A stretch of 64,000 nucleotides of DNA from an uncultured Thermomicrobia bacterium (GTDB taxonomy: Bacteria; Chloroflexota; Chloroflexia; Thermomicrobiales; JALYUS01), in contig CALBSO010000104.1 in the NCBI GenBank assembly GCA_937968015.1, positions 1 to 64,000 of the forward strand. The letters are read 5' to 3'. The notes beneath the pieces were generated by a model that was not told the DNA's origin, made no database searches, and saw nothing but the letters and a program-made list of their open reading frames with translations. How positions within the stretch are numbered: position 1 is the stretch's first letter; every line of letters begins with the position of its first letter. This document shows positions 25,035-33,503 of the stretch, piece after piece. Both the position numbers and the translations under genes were made by a program.

Positions 25035-26294
25035 ATGCCCGTCCCCCTGTATCTCGTGAGTCCCGCAACTGGAAAACACTATCCGCTTGATGACGTCCGC
25101 CTGCTTGCGTATGGCGACCCGGATGCGCGGGCGAGCGGCAAGCACGTCAACCTCGTTCCTGTGTACCCGGATGGCGCCTTTACGCCCGAGACGTTTGCGT
25201 TGGCGTTTGCCCGGCGGCGTAGTCTGTGGGACTTCCAATCGCTGCTGCCCGTGGAAAACGAAGCGAAGCCCGTCACGATCGGTGAAGGCAACACCCCACT
25301 CATCGCTATCCCGACCGAGCATGGTTCCCTCTCTCTGAAAGATGAGTCGCGTAATGCGACGTGGAGCCATAAGGATCGCGCGATGACGGTCGCCGTCACC
25401 GTCGCGAAGGAACAGGGCCGCCGAACGGTGGTCGGCGCGTCCACCGGGAATGCCGGTGCGTCGCTCGCGGCGTACGCGGCGCGCGCCGGGATGCGCTGTG
25501 TGATGTTCACGGGCACGGACGTGCCAACGACGATGCAAACCTTTATGGGCGCGTACGGCGCACTCTTGTGTCGCCTCGAAGGCGGCGCACACCGGCGGGC
25601 GCTTGCCGCGCTCGGTATCGAACGGTATGGATGGTTCCCCGGTACAAATGTCACCGATCCACCGGTTGGTTCGAACCCGTACGGCGTCGAAGGGTACACG
25701 ACGATCGCCTACGAGATCGTCCGCGACCTCGGCGCTGCGCCCACGGCAGTCGTCGTCCCGACATCGTACGGCGACAACCTCACCGGCATTTGGCGTGGCT
25801 TTCAGCGGATGCATGCGGCAGGCGTGATCGCCCATCTGCCGCGCATGATCGTTGCCGAACCCGCGAACTCGGCGCCGTACGCCCATGCCCTCGCGCACGG
25901 CGGCCCGGAGCAAGTGCCCGCGGCGCCGACGGCTGCCTTTTCGATTGGCGGCGGCACGGCGAGTTGGCAAGCGTGGCGAACGCTCAGGGATTCCGATGGC
26001 GGCGCGGCATCCGTCGCGGAAACGGACATCCTCCCGGCGCAACGGCGGCTCGCTAGTGAAACCGGCCTGTACCTCGAAGCGGCATCGGTCGTCGGCGTCA
26101 CGGTGGCGCGACGGGTCGCGGCGGAGACGGACGGCACGGTCATTGTGATCGGGACGTCGAGCGGATTGAAGGACCCATCCTCAACGGCGCAGGCGCTGCC
26201 GGAACCGCCGACCATTCCCGTGGATCTCGACGCCCTTGCACATGCCCTGCAATCCACCTACGGTGTGCGGCTCGATGATCTCAGTGAGCACTAA
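25035..26294 (+). CDS. thrC: Threonine synthase-like PLP-dependent enzyme
   Basis: This 419-residue fold-type II PLP enzyme has LKDESRNATWSHKDRAM, in which the Lys of SHKDR is the expected Schiff-base residue. The phosphate-binding loop is ASTGNAGASLAAYAARAG, and VPTSYGDNLTGIWRGFQ and GTSSGLKDP follow in family order. Threonine synthase converts O-phospho-L-homoserine to threonine; related enzymes such as cysteate or diaminopropionate-type lyases are possible. I chose ATG 25035, six bases from AGGAG, over the adjacent ATG 25032. A GCAGGC-TATC-GCCTGC hairpin (24997-25012) lies just upstream of the ribosome binding site. Confidence 0.8.
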   Translation: MPVPLYLVSPATGKHYPLDDVRLLAYGDPDARASGKHVNLVPVYPDGAFTPETFALAFARRRSLWDFQSLLPVENEAKPVTIGEGNTPLIAIPTEHGSLSLKDESRNATWSHKDRAMTVAVTVAKEQGRRTVVGASTGNAGASLAAYAARAGMRCVMFTGTDVPTTMQTFMGAYGALLCRLEGGAHRRALAALGIERYGWFPGTNVTDPPVGSNPYGVEGYTTIAYEIVRDLGAAPTAVVVPTSYGDNLTGIWRGFQRMHAAGVIAHLPRMIVAEPANSAPYAHALAHGGPEQVPAAPTAAFSIGGGTASWQAWRTLRDSDGGAASVAETDILPAQRRLASETGLYLEAASVVGVTVARRVAAETDGTVIVIGTSSGLKDPSSTAQALPEPPTIPVDLDALAHALQSTYGVRLDDLSEH

Positions 26295-26339
26295 ATCGCA
26301 CATCAAGACACCCCAAAAAGGAGAGGAATGCACGCCAAT

Positions 26340-26392
26340 GCTCCTCATCTCCCTCTCGCGTGTTCTCGGTGTCCTGGTGGGTGAAATCGGCT
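26340..26392. repeat. Possible dispersed element (GACACCGAGAACACG type)
   Basis: On the minus strand this reads CACCAGGACACCGAGAACACG followed by a purine-rich GAGAGGGAGATGAGGAG. The stretch at 56532-56612 has the related GACACCGAAAACGCG followed by the opposite-strand pyrimidine tract. Such 'disease-like' short repeats are widespread between genes in several phyla. The match between the two copies is partial, so confidence is low. Confidence 0.3.
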
Positions 26393-26393
26393 T

Positions 26394-26537
26394 CTAGTAA
26401 TACCGGCGAACTGGACGGGGATAATTTACCGGGATGCGAACCGGGGCGCGTTCGGGGCGGGATGGGGGCGGAAGCGCCTGCTCGACGGCATCGCGAATCT
26501 TCTCGCCCGCGCTCTTTATCCACTCTTTGATCGCCAT
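26394..26537 (-). CDS. Small hypothetical protein (47 residues) downstream of the anti-sigma gene
   Basis: An ATG at 26537 opens a 48-codon frame ending in TAG at 26394-26396. The product starts MAIKEWIKSAGEKIRDAVEQA, an amphipathic helix, then switches to a Pro/Arg-rich tail ending RPVRRYY. AGAGGG lies about 10 bases upstream. It is on the same strand as the ECF sigma factor and anti-sigma genes, 86 bases behind them. I do not recognise a family. The coherent helix-plus-basic-tail composition and codon use favour a real gene, but there is no homology evidence. Confidence 0.5.
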   Translation of the reverse strand: MAIKEWIKSAGEKIRDAVEQALPPPSRPERAPVRIPVNYPRPVRRYY

Positions 26538-26623
26538 CGTCTCGCAACCCTCTTGTTGTGCCGGTATGCGCCGTGCTGTCCCGTCACGAAGTTACCATGA
26601 CAATGACCGCGCGTCGAGATGCC

Positions 26624-26872
26624 TTAGTGCTTGTCGGTAATCGCTGTCTGGACGACAACGCGGATGCGCGCCTTGAATTCTTCGCTGGCGTACGTCGCGC
26701 GGCCACACCGCCCGACGACGCGGAGAATGCCTTCTTCGAAGCGGAATGAGTCGGCACAGTGGCCGCACACCGTGAGGTGACGCTCGACTTCCAATCGCTC
26801 CGCGCCGGAAAGTTCCCGGTCAAGGAATGGCTGTAACTTCTCGACACATTCCTGACATGTCATCGTCATCAT
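26624..26872 (-). CDS. Anti-sigma factor with zinc-finger (ZAS) domain
   Basis: This 82-residue protein has the ZAS pattern: CQECVEKLQPFLDRELSG, then HLTVCGHC (HxxxCxxC), followed by a helix. In RsrA-type proteins these residues bind Zn2+ and can respond to thiol oxidation, releasing the cognate sigma factor. It has no transmembrane segment, so it is a cytoplasmic regulator. I chose ATG 26872, about 8 bases after GGGGAAG; ATGs at 26869 and 26863 follow closely. The gene starts 33 bases after the sigma-factor stop, the classic partner arrangement. Confidence 0.88.
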   Translation of the reverse strand: MMTMTCQECVEKLQPFLDRELSGAERLEVERHLTVCGHCADSFRFEEGILRVVGRCGRATYASEEFKARIRVVVQTAITDKH

Positions 26873-26905
26873 CACTGCACTTCCCCGTGTACGGTTCGTA
26901 CTCAC

Positions 26906-27592
26906 TCAGGCCGTCGGGCGGGACGTTGCTTCCGCCACGGACTGACCACGCAACGAATCGAGATAGCCCGACGCGACCGCATACTCCCACAATTCCTTCT
27001 GCAGCCGCCGCCGCCCGCGATGGAGGCGAGACATCACCGTGCCGACCGGGATACCGACAATGTCGGCAATCTCCTTATACGAAAAGCCTTCCACATCTGC
27101 CAGCAACACGACCTGCCGGAACTCCAGCGGCAACTGCTCCAACGCCTGAATGACGTCCGCCTCCGCGAACTGATCGATGACCGTCGCCTCCGGATTCGGC
27201 GATTCCGGCTGGACGCCGCTGTCAACCAGATGGTTGTACAGATAAAACTCCTCCACATCATCGAGCGATGTGGATTGCGGGTTGCGTGCCCGCTTCCGGT
27301 ACTGGTTGATGAAACTGTTCGTCAGGATTTTGAACAGCCATGCGCGCAGGTTCGTGCCCGGTTGAAACTGATGCGCCGACCGGAACGCCCGGTAGTATGT
27401 CTCCTGCACGAGGTCTTCCGCGTCCTGCGGGTTCCGCGTCATGCGGAGCGCCGTGCGGTACAGCGAATCAACCTGTAATAGTGCCTCCTCTTCGATAGAC
27501 GCGGCGCTCGCCGACGCCCCCGCGCTTCCATCGGATGCGCTCGCGGCGCTTTGCGCCGGACGCGCACCCTCCATCCCTCGCTCTTCGACCAT
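26906..27592 (-). CDS. ECF-family RNA polymerase sigma factor (SigR/RpoE-like)
   Basis: This 228-residue sigma factor has region 2 ([33 protein letters not shown], in two motifs, and [20 protein letters not shown]) and region 4 ([44 protein letters not shown]). A Ser/Ala-rich N-terminal extension of about 33 residues is unusual. The partner ZAS anti-sigma gene follows directly. GAGGGT precedes ATG 27592. The pairing, motifs and a possible GGAAT-N18-GTT promoter upstream suggest the oxidative/thiol-stress SigR group. Confidence 0.92.
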   Translation of the reverse strand: MVEERGMEGARPAQSAASASDGSAGASASAASIEEEALLQVDSLYRTALRMTRNPQDAEDLVQETYYRAFRSAHQFQPGTNLRAWLFKILTNSFINQYRKRARNPQSTSLDDVEEFYLYNHLVDSGVQPESPNPEATVIDQFAEADVIQALEQLPLEFRQVVLLADVEGFSYKEIADIVGIPVGTVMSRLHRGRRRLQKELWEYAVASGYLDSLRGQSVAEATSRPTA

Positions 27593-27658
27593 TCATCACC
27601 CTCGAATTCTTTGAGCCGTCCGCACCGGTGCGTCCACAGGCCCGTGCGACTCAGTATA

Positions 27659-27688
27659 CCTAACCAAACGTTCATCATGGTTATTCCG
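27659..27688 (-). promoter_or_regulatory. Possible ECF (SigR-type) promoter of the sigma/anti-sigma genes
   Basis: On the minus strand CGGAAT (27683-27688) is followed, exactly 18 bases later, by GTTAGG (27659-27664). The SigR-type consensus is GGGAAT-N18-GTT, so this would mean autoregulation. A TATACT just downstream (27654-27659) offers an alternative housekeeping -10, without a good -35. Confidence 0.4.
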
Positions 27689-27774
27689 TGACGGTCACGC
27701 GGCCCCGTACATGCGGTAGAATGCGCGAGATCGAGGCAAACGCACCGAAAATTGCGGATCGCGAGGAGGAGTCT

Positions 27775-28794
27775 GTGCACGTCATCATTCCCGCGGCGGG
27801 GTTCGGGACACGGCTGAGGCCGCATACATGGAGCAAACCCAAGCCGCTTGTCAGCGTCGCGGGCAAGCCAATCCTCGGTCATGTCCTCGACAGTATCGCG
27901 CCGCTGAATCCGGAGCGCGTCGTCTTCGTGACGGGATATCTCGGCGACCAGATCCGCGAGTATGTCGAGCATCAGTACCACTTCTCCTCTTCATTCGTCC
28001 ACCAAGCGGAAATGAAGGGCCAGGCCCACGCGATCCACCTCGCGGCGGACCATGTGCATGGGCCTGTCCTCATCGCCTTCGCGGACACGATCTTCGCGAC
28101 CGATCTCACGGTTCTCGCGGAGACGGACGCAGACGGCGTCATTTTCGTCAAGGAAGTGGACAAGCCGCAGGCATTCGGCATCGTGCAACTCGATGGCAAC
28201 CGAATCATGCGCATTATTGAGAAACCGAGTCATCCACCGACCAATCTGGCGGTGACCGGCATCTATTACTTCCGCGAATCAGCCCGGCTGCTCGCCGCGA
28301 TTGACGCGATCATGGCGGCGGATACGCAAACGAAGGGCGAATTCTACCTCACCGACGCGATCCAGTTGATGATAGACGACGGCGCGCGCATCGAGGCCGC
28401 GATGATGGACCTCTGGCTCGACTGTGGCCGCCCGGAAACCTTGCTGGAAACAAACCGCATCCTCCTCTCGCGGATGGATGACGACGAGACAGCGCCGATG
28501 TACACCGGTAGCGTCATTATTCCGCCCGTCGTCATCGCGCCCTCCGCGCGGATCGAACGCGCCGTCGTCGGACCATTCGCGAGCGTCGGGGAGAACGTCG
28601 TCATTACGGACGCCATCGTGCGCGATGTGATCCTGAATCACGACAGCGAGATCGCCAATGTCATGCTGATGAACTCCATTGTCGGCGAAGGAGCCGCCGT
28701 GCATGGCGACTTTCATAGCGTGAATGTCGGCGATTCATCGGAAGTCAATCTCGGCGGCGCGAGCAGCGACAGCGCACCGACCGGAGCGAAATAA
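27775..28794 (+). CDS. Sugar nucleotidyltransferase (glucose-1-phosphate thymidylyltransferase-like)
   Basis: This 339-residue protein has an N-terminal nucleotidyltransferase domain with IPAAGFGTRLRPHTWSKPKPLV (the G-x-G-T-R-x-R-P...KPK motif), LIAFADTIF and GEFYLTDAIQLMID. A C-terminal left-handed beta-helix of hexapeptide repeats starts near residue 260. It likely activates a sugar-1-phosphate for polysaccharide synthesis; base and sugar specificity are unclear. I chose GTG 27775, preceded by GAGGAGGAG and matching the family N-terminus, over upstream ATGs at 27688 and 27721. It is the first gene of a plus-strand run and its stop overlaps prmA by one base. Confidence 0.85.
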   Translation: MHVIIPAAGFGTRLRPHTWSKPKPLVSVAGKPILGHVLDSIAPLNPERVVFVTGYLGDQIREYVEHQYHFSSSFVHQAEMKGQAHAIHLAADHVHGPVLIAFADTIFATDLTVLAETDADGVIFVKEVDKPQAFGIVQLDGNRIMRIIEKPSHPPTNLAVTGIYYFRESARLLAAIDAIMAADTQTKGEFYLTDAIQLMIDDGARIEAAMMDLWLDCGRPETLLETNRILLSRMDDDETAPMYTGSVIIPPVVIAPSARIERAVVGPFASVGENVVITDAIVRDVILNHDSEIANVMLMNSIVGEGAAVHGDFHSVNVGDSSEVNLGGASSDSAPTGAK

Positions 28795-29702
28795 TGCGTT
28801 GGCTGGAGGTGCGCGTCAGCGCGGATACTGAAGCGGTCGAGGCGGTCAGCGAACTCTTCGCACGCTACGGCTATCAGGGCGGCGTGGCGATCGAGGAGCA
28901 ATATCTCCAGGATCGGGACGGCGATAATCTCCGGGTAGATACGAACGCTCCCGTCACTGTCGCCACGTATATCGCCGACACCCCCGCCGCGCGGGAGACG
29001 ATTCACACGCTCGAACAGGCGCTCTGGCATCTCTCGCAGATGCGCTACGTTGGTGAGGTTACCGTGCAACCGCGCGAGGAGGAGGATTGGGCGAACGCGT
29101 GGAAGGAGCATTTCCATGTCCATCGCATCGGCCAGTCCATCGTCATCCGGCCGCCCTGGCAGGACTATGAAGTTCAGCCGGGCGACATCCTCATCACGCT
29201 CGATCCCGGCATGGCATTCGGCACCGGCCTGCATCCTTCGACGCAACTCTGCCTGATCGCCGTCGAGGACCTTGTACAGACCGGAGACCGGCTTCTCGAT
29301 GTCGGTACGGGCAGCGGCATCCTCGCGATCGCCGCGTTGCGGATGGGCGCGGGGCATGTCCTCGGGCTCGATGTCGAGGAAGTCGCGGTGCAGGCCGCGC
29401 GATTGAACGGCGAGGCGAACGGCATCGGCCGCGATCGTTTTCCGCTGATCGTCGGATCGCTCGGCCCGGACGAACACTACGGCGCGTTCGACGGCATCTT
29501 CGCGAATATCATCGCGCGCATCATCCGTGACCTGGCGCCGTATCTCTATGAGAGTGTCCGGCCCAATGGCTGGCTTGTCGCGAGCGGCATCATCATCGAG
29601 CGCGAAGAAGAAGTGCGGACGGCACTCGAGGCGGTCGGATTCGTGGAGATTACGCGCGGGCAGATGGGGGACTGGGTCGCCCTGCGTGCCTGGCGACGGT
29701 AG
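28794..29702 (+). CDS. prmA: Ribosomal protein L11 methyltransferase
   Basis: This 302-residue SAM-dependent enzyme trimethylates L11 at several sites. The N-terminal substrate-recognition domain contains EEDWANAWKEHFHVHRIG; the Rossmann methyltransferase domain shows LDPGMAFGTGLHPSTQLC, LLDVGTGSGILAIAALRMG and the post-II motif GIFANIIARIIRDLAP (N-x-x-x type). The ATG overlaps the preceding TAA (TAATG), so translation is coupled. Confidence 0.95.
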   Translation: MRWLEVRVSADTEAVEAVSELFARYGYQGGVAIEEQYLQDRDGDNLRVDTNAPVTVATYIADTPAARETIHTLEQALWHLSQMRYVGEVTVQPREEEDWANAWKEHFHVHRIGQSIVIRPPWQDYEVQPGDILITLDPGMAFGTGLHPSTQLCLIAVEDLVQTGDRLLDVGTGSGILAIAALRMGAGHVLGLDVEEVAVQAARLNGEANGIGRDRFPLIVGSLGPDEHYGAFDGIFANIIARIIRDLAPYLYESVRPNGWLVASGIIIEREEEVRTALEAVGFVEITRGQMGDWVALRAWRR

Positions 29703-29708
29703 CGCGGT

Positions 29709-30485
29709 ATGCACCGATTCTTCGTTCCACCTGAGAGCCGTTCGGAAACCGGCATCGTCCTCTCCGGCGACATCGCGCATCAGATTTCGCGCGTCCTGCG
29801 CCTCCGTGCCAACGAAGAGATTGTGCTTATCCCCGCCGACAGCGCGAATGCGGTAGAATGGCGGGTACGCCTCGTCTCGGTCGAGGCGCGCGCCGCCCAT
29901 GGCGTGATCGTCGCGGAAAGGATCGGCGTGTCGGAGCCAACCTGCGCGGTGACGCTCTGCCCGGCCTTGCTCAAAGGTGAGCGGTTCGATTGGCTTGTGC
30001 AGAAGGCGACCGAACTCGGCGTCGCGGCGATCCAACCGATCGTCACGGCGCACGCGATCCGCAAGATCGGCCCGGACGACGGACACGCGCTGGCACGGTG
30101 GCGGCGGATCGCGACGGAGGCCGCGGAACAATCGGGTCGTAGTCGCGCCCCAGAGATGCACGGGCCAGTTCCGCTCAGCGAGTTACCGAATGCCGTAGGC
30201 GCGCCAATCTTCATCGCGCACGAGACCGTCACGGCGCGCACATTGGCAGACGCGCTGCCGACGGGAGCCGATCGCGTTGCGGTCGCCATCGGGCCGGAAG
30301 GCGGGTTCAGCGATCACGAGGTAGAACGGCTCGTCGCGGAGGCACGCGCGATCCCCGTTTCACTGGGGCCACGCGTGCTGCGAGCGGAGACGGCAGCGAT
30401 CACCGCCGTGACCCTGGTGATGGCGACAACAAACAATCTTGCGCCACCGCGCGAGTGCGCCTGGCACGACATTCGGAGCACATAG
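29709..30485 (+). CDS. rsmE: 16S rRNA (uracil1498-N3)-methyltransferase
   Basis: This 258-residue SPOUT-class methyltransferase starts MHRFFVPPES, with a PUA-like N-terminal domain (HQISRVLRLRANEEI). The knotted domain has CPALLKGERFDWLVQKATELGVAAIQPI and IGPEGGFSDHEVERL, then SLGPRVLRAETAAI, the family SAM-binding loops. It modifies U1498 in the decoding region of 16S rRNA. prmA lies 6 bases upstream, a common pairing. Confidence 0.95.
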   Translation: MHRFFVPPESRSETGIVLSGDIAHQISRVLRLRANEEIVLIPADSANAVEWRVRLVSVEARAAHGVIVAERIGVSEPTCAVTLCPALLKGERFDWLVQKATELGVAAIQPIVTAHAIRKIGPDDGHALARWRRIATEAAEQSGRSRAPEMHGPVPLSELPNAVGAPIFIAHETVTARTLADALPTGADRVAVAIGPEGGFSDHEVERLVAEARAIPVSLGPRVLRAETAAITAVTLVMATTNNLAPPRECAWHDIRST

Positions 30486-30492
30486 GAGCACC

Positions 30493-31245
30493 ATGACCGA
30501 TTCGGGTATAAGACGCTGGAAAATAGATTTGCATGCCCACACCTGGCATTCGGCCGATAGCCCGGTCAGCCCGGAGCGCCTGGTTCGCGCGGCGAAACGG
30601 CGCGGGCTCGATGGCATCGCGATCACCAATCATGGCCGGTTCGCGGGGCATGGAGCGGCGCGGGAAGCCGGTGGGCCGGACTTTCACGTCATCCCCGGCG
30701 AGGAAGTCTATTCCACTGCCGGGGAGATCATCGGCCTCTTCCTGCACGATGAGATCCCGAACGGCCTGTCGCCCGAGGAGACCTGCGCGGCGATCCGCGC
30801 TCAGGGTGGCCTCGTCATCATCCCGCATCCCTACGACCGCTACCGGAAAGGCGCGATTGGCGAGGCGGTGCTGGATCGGCTGGTCGCCGCAGGCTTGGTG
30901 GACGCGATCGAAGTCTTCAACGGGCGCATGCTCATTCCGATGGATAATACCGAGGCATACAAATATGCCGTTGCGCACGGTATCCCGATGACGGTCGGAT
31001 CGGATGCACACGGCACATGGGAATACGGCGGCTCGTACATCGCGATCGCGCCGTTCACAGATGCCGCCTCGTTCCTCGCGAACCTGCCGGATGCCACGCT
31101 CCATGCGCATCGTAGCCCTGTCTGGGTTCATCTCATTTCGAGCATCGAGAAGAAACGGCGTACGCGGCATGCCTGCGAAGGCGCCACAGCGGAAGAAGTG
31201 CCCAACGCGCATCCCTTTGCCGCCGGAGAGGGGCACGCCCGATGA
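30493..31245 (+). CDS. PHP-domain metal-dependent phosphoesterase
   Basis: This 250-residue protein has the four PHP metal motifs: DLHAHTWHS near the N-terminus, AITNHGRFAGH, IIPHPYDRYRKG, and VGSDAHGTWEYG. These bind a trinuclear metal centre. Family members include RNase AM (TrpH/YciV) and histidinol phosphatase-like enzymes; length and motifs favour the TrpH-like group. AGGAG lies just before ATG 30493. Its last four bases overlap the next gene (ATGA). Confidence 0.85.
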   Translation: MTDSGIRRWKIDLHAHTWHSADSPVSPERLVRAAKRRGLDGIAITNHGRFAGHGAAREAGGPDFHVIPGEEVYSTAGEIIGLFLHDEIPNGLSPEETCAAIRAQGGLVIIPHPYDRYRKGAIGEAVLDRLVAAGLVDAIEVFNGRMLIPMDNTEAYKYAVAHGIPMTVGSDAHGTWEYGGSYIAIAPFTDAASFLANLPDATLHAHRSPVWVHLISSIEKKRRTRHACEGATAEEVPNAHPFAAGEGHAR

Positions 31246-32681
31246 GAAAACTCTTCGGTCAGGGCGCGCTCGTTGATGCCGTCAGCCCGGACGGGATCGC
31301 GGCGCGCTATGCGATCCAGCCCGGCGACCGTATTCTGGCGATTGACGGCGAGGAGCCATCCGATCTGATTGAGTATCAACTGCTCACCGCCTATGAAGCG
31401 TTTACCCTGACCGTCCTGCGTGGCGACGAGCAGTTCGAGATCGAAGTGGAGAACGAGGAGTACCGGCCACTCGGCATTCGCTTCCCCTCCGCCGCCTTCG
31501 ATGGCGTCCATATCTGCGACAATCATTGCACCTTCTGCTTCCTCAAGCAGGGCATTCCCGGCCTGCGGCAGACGATGTACATCAAGGACGATGACTTCCG
31601 GCTCTCCTTCCTCTACGGCAACTTCATCACCCTCACCAACCTGAAGGACGATGATTTCGAACGGATTGGCACGGAACGGCTCTCGCCCCTGCACGTCTCC
31701 GTCCACGCGACGAATCCTGCTGTGCGCGAGCGATTGGTGCGCTCGACCAACGGACGCGGCGGCAAGATTATGGAAGATCTCCGCCGCCTCGCCGCAATGG
31801 ATATAGAGTTCAACACCCAACTCGTCCTGGTGCCGGAGGTGAATGATGGCGCGGAACTCGATCGTTCGATCGCCGATCTGCTCACGCTGATGCCGCATAT
31901 GCAATCAATCGCCGCCGTACCGGTCGGCCTGACGCGGCGCGGCCTGCACCGCGAGGAGTGGTATCGCGAGCAGCATCGTATCCTCGACGAACCGGCGCTC
32001 CGGATGTTCACGCCGAACGAGATGCGTAGGATTCTCGCGCAGATCAAAGGCTGGCAGACGAAACTGCGCGCCGAATATGACCGGACGATCGTCCATGCCG
32101 CCGACGAACTCTATCTCAATACCGGTACCCCGCTGCCGCCCGCGAGCCGGTACGACGGCTTCCCGCAGTTGGAGGACGGTATCGGCCTGACGCGTTTGCT
32201 GATAGACGAATGGGCACGCGCGAAGAAACGGAAGACGCTCCCACGCAACTTGCATGGCCGATACGCCACCATCGGCTGCGCGACATTGATTGCGCCGACG
32301 ATGCGCTCGCTCGTGCATGATGTCAACGCCGAGACCGGCGCGTCCATCGAGGTTCGCGCGATCGAAAACCGCCTCTTTGGGCCGGACATCACGGTCTCCG
32401 GCTTGCTGAGTGGCAAATGCATCCTCGAGGAGTTCGGTGGCGAGCGCACCGACGCGCCACTCTTTCTCCCCCGTTCGATGTTCGATGAGCGCGGTATCCT
32501 GACGGTGGATGACATGACACTACCCGGCCTCTCGCAGCAACTCGGCAGGGCCATCGCGCCCGCGAGCCAGTTGTTGGATGTCATCCAAACCCTCGCTCGT
32601 CTGCCCACGCACGGTATGGAGCCAATCTTTCTTCCCGTCGCCGCGATTGAGGAGGTCCATGGTGTCAGCACACACGGATGA
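31242..32681 (+). CDS. DUF512 family iron-sulfur (radical SAM-like) protein with PDZ domain
   Basis: This 479-residue protein starts with a PDZ-like domain (about residues 5-60; IAARYAIQPGDRILAIDGEEP). It then has the Cys cluster ICDNHCTFCFLKQGIPGLR, a CX3CX2C arrangement expected to hold a 4Fe-4S cluster. LSPLHVSVHATNPAVRERLV and the C-terminal DUF512 region (VTVSGLLSGK) follow. The family is widespread in Gram-positive-like bacteria and often sits near der/GTPase or translation genes; no reaction is established. ATG overlaps the upstream stop. Confidence 0.85.
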   Translation: MRKLFGQGALVDAVSPDGIAARYAIQPGDRILAIDGEEPSDLIEYQLLTAYEAFTLTVLRGDEQFEIEVENEEYRPLGIRFPSAAFDGVHICDNHCTFCFLKQGIPGLRQTMYIKDDDFRLSFLYGNFITLTNLKDDDFERIGTERLSPLHVSVHATNPAVRERLVRSTNGRGGKIMEDLRRLAAMDIEFNTQLVLVPEVNDGAELDRSIADLLTLMPHMQSIAAVPVGLTRRGLHREEWYREQHRILDEPALRMFTPNEMRRILAQIKGWQTKLRAEYDRTIVHAADELYLNTGTPLPPASRYDGFPQLEDGIGLTRLLIDEWARAKKRKTLPRNLHGRYATIGCATLIAPTMRSLVHDVNAETGASIEVRAIENRLFGPDITVSGLLSGKCILEEFGGERTDAPLFLPRSMFDERGILTVDDMTLPGLSQQLGRAIAPASQLLDVIQTLARLPTHGMEPIFLPVAAIEEVHGVSTHG

Positions 32682-33171
32682 GCACGACGCGCAACTCGCA
32701 CGCGAAGGGTACATTGACCTCAATGGCAACGAAAATGTCGAGCGGCTCCGCCAGCATCAGATATACCTCGTCGGCCTCGGTATTCCGGCAGAAGTGGCGT
32801 CTACCCTCGACCACATTGGCGTGCAGGCGGCAACCACGCTTGCCTTCGAGCGCTTGCTGAGAATCTATAGCCAGGGCGCACGCGGTGCGACAGTCTCCGA
32901 CCGTGGCGACCGGCGCATCGCGATGATTGACCGGGGCGACGGGCTGTACCGTGTCGAACTCTTTGAGCCACGCACCGGCCAACCGGCGCCACAGCCGGGC
33001 TTCGTCCATTATGCCTTCATCTGGCCGGGCTGGAAGCCGCGCGAGAACGAACTGCGCGGCATGGTGGAGTTGACGCGGACGGGGACCCTTGGCAATAACT
33101 GGCTCGCCTTTCTCGCCACCCCGGACGGCTATGAAGCGGAAATCGTTTCCGAACCCGTCGTCTTCGACTGA
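32659..33171 (+). CDS. Conserved-looking hypothetical protein
   Basis: This 170-residue soluble protein has no family I recognise. It starts with an acidic N-terminus (AHTDEHDAQLAREGYIDLNGNENVERLRQHQIYLV), continues with a helix-rich stretch to about residue 85, and ends in a beta-rich half with PGFVHYAFIWPGWKPRENELRGMVELTRTG. A strong GAGGAGG lies 4-5 bases before ATG 32659, which is inside the 3' end of the DUF512 gene (23-base overlap). That site settles the start. The tight overlap implies co-expression with the upstream iron-sulfur protein. Confidence 0.7.
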   Translation: MVSAHTDEHDAQLAREGYIDLNGNENVERLRQHQIYLVGLGIPAEVASTLDHIGVQAATTLAFERLLRIYSQGARGATVSDRGDRRIAMIDRGDGLYRVELFEPRTGQPAPQPGFVHYAFIWPGWKPRENELRGMVELTRTGTLGNNWLAFLATPDGYEAEIVSEPVVFD

Positions 33172-33176
33172 TTGCG

Positions 33177-33503
33177 TTGAGCGATCTCGACAAGCTGAAT
33201 CTGACCGGCGTAGATGGCGCGACGCGACTGGCGATCCGCGCCATACCACGCGCCGACCGGAATGCGCTCGACGGGGTGACGGAGACGGGGGCGTTGCGCG
33301 TCCGCCTCACCACGCCGCCTGTGGACGGCGCAGCGAACGTTGCCTTACTCGCCTTCCTCGCGGATCTGCTTGGCCTGCCGAAGCGGAGCGTCACGCTTGT
33401 CCGTGGCGAGCGGGGGCGCGAAAAGGTCGTGGCGATTGCCGCGCCGCACACCGTCATTCGGGAACGGTTGCAGGCTGTAATAAATCAGCAACGGCGCGGA
33501 TAA
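33177..33503 (+). CDS. DUF167 / YggU family protein
   Basis: This 108-residue protein has the family pattern LAIRAIPRADRNALDGV, LRVRLTTPPVDGAANVALLAFLADLLGLPKRSVTLVRGERGREKVV. The fold is a small alpha/beta domain of unknown function found in all domains of life. The only plausible start is TTG 33177, which has no clear ribosome binding site and lies 5 bases after the upstream stop, so translation may be coupled. The 3' end overlaps the convergent gene by 50 bases. Confidence 0.85.
   Translation: MSDLDKLNLTGVDGATRLAIRAIPRADRNALDGVTETGALRVRLTTPPVDGAANVALLAFLADLLGLPKRSVTLVRGERGREKVVAIAAPHTVIRERLQAVINQQRRG

Noticed and set aside
28713..30161. A 482-codon minus-strand open frame
   Set aside because: It is antisense to prmA and rsmE.
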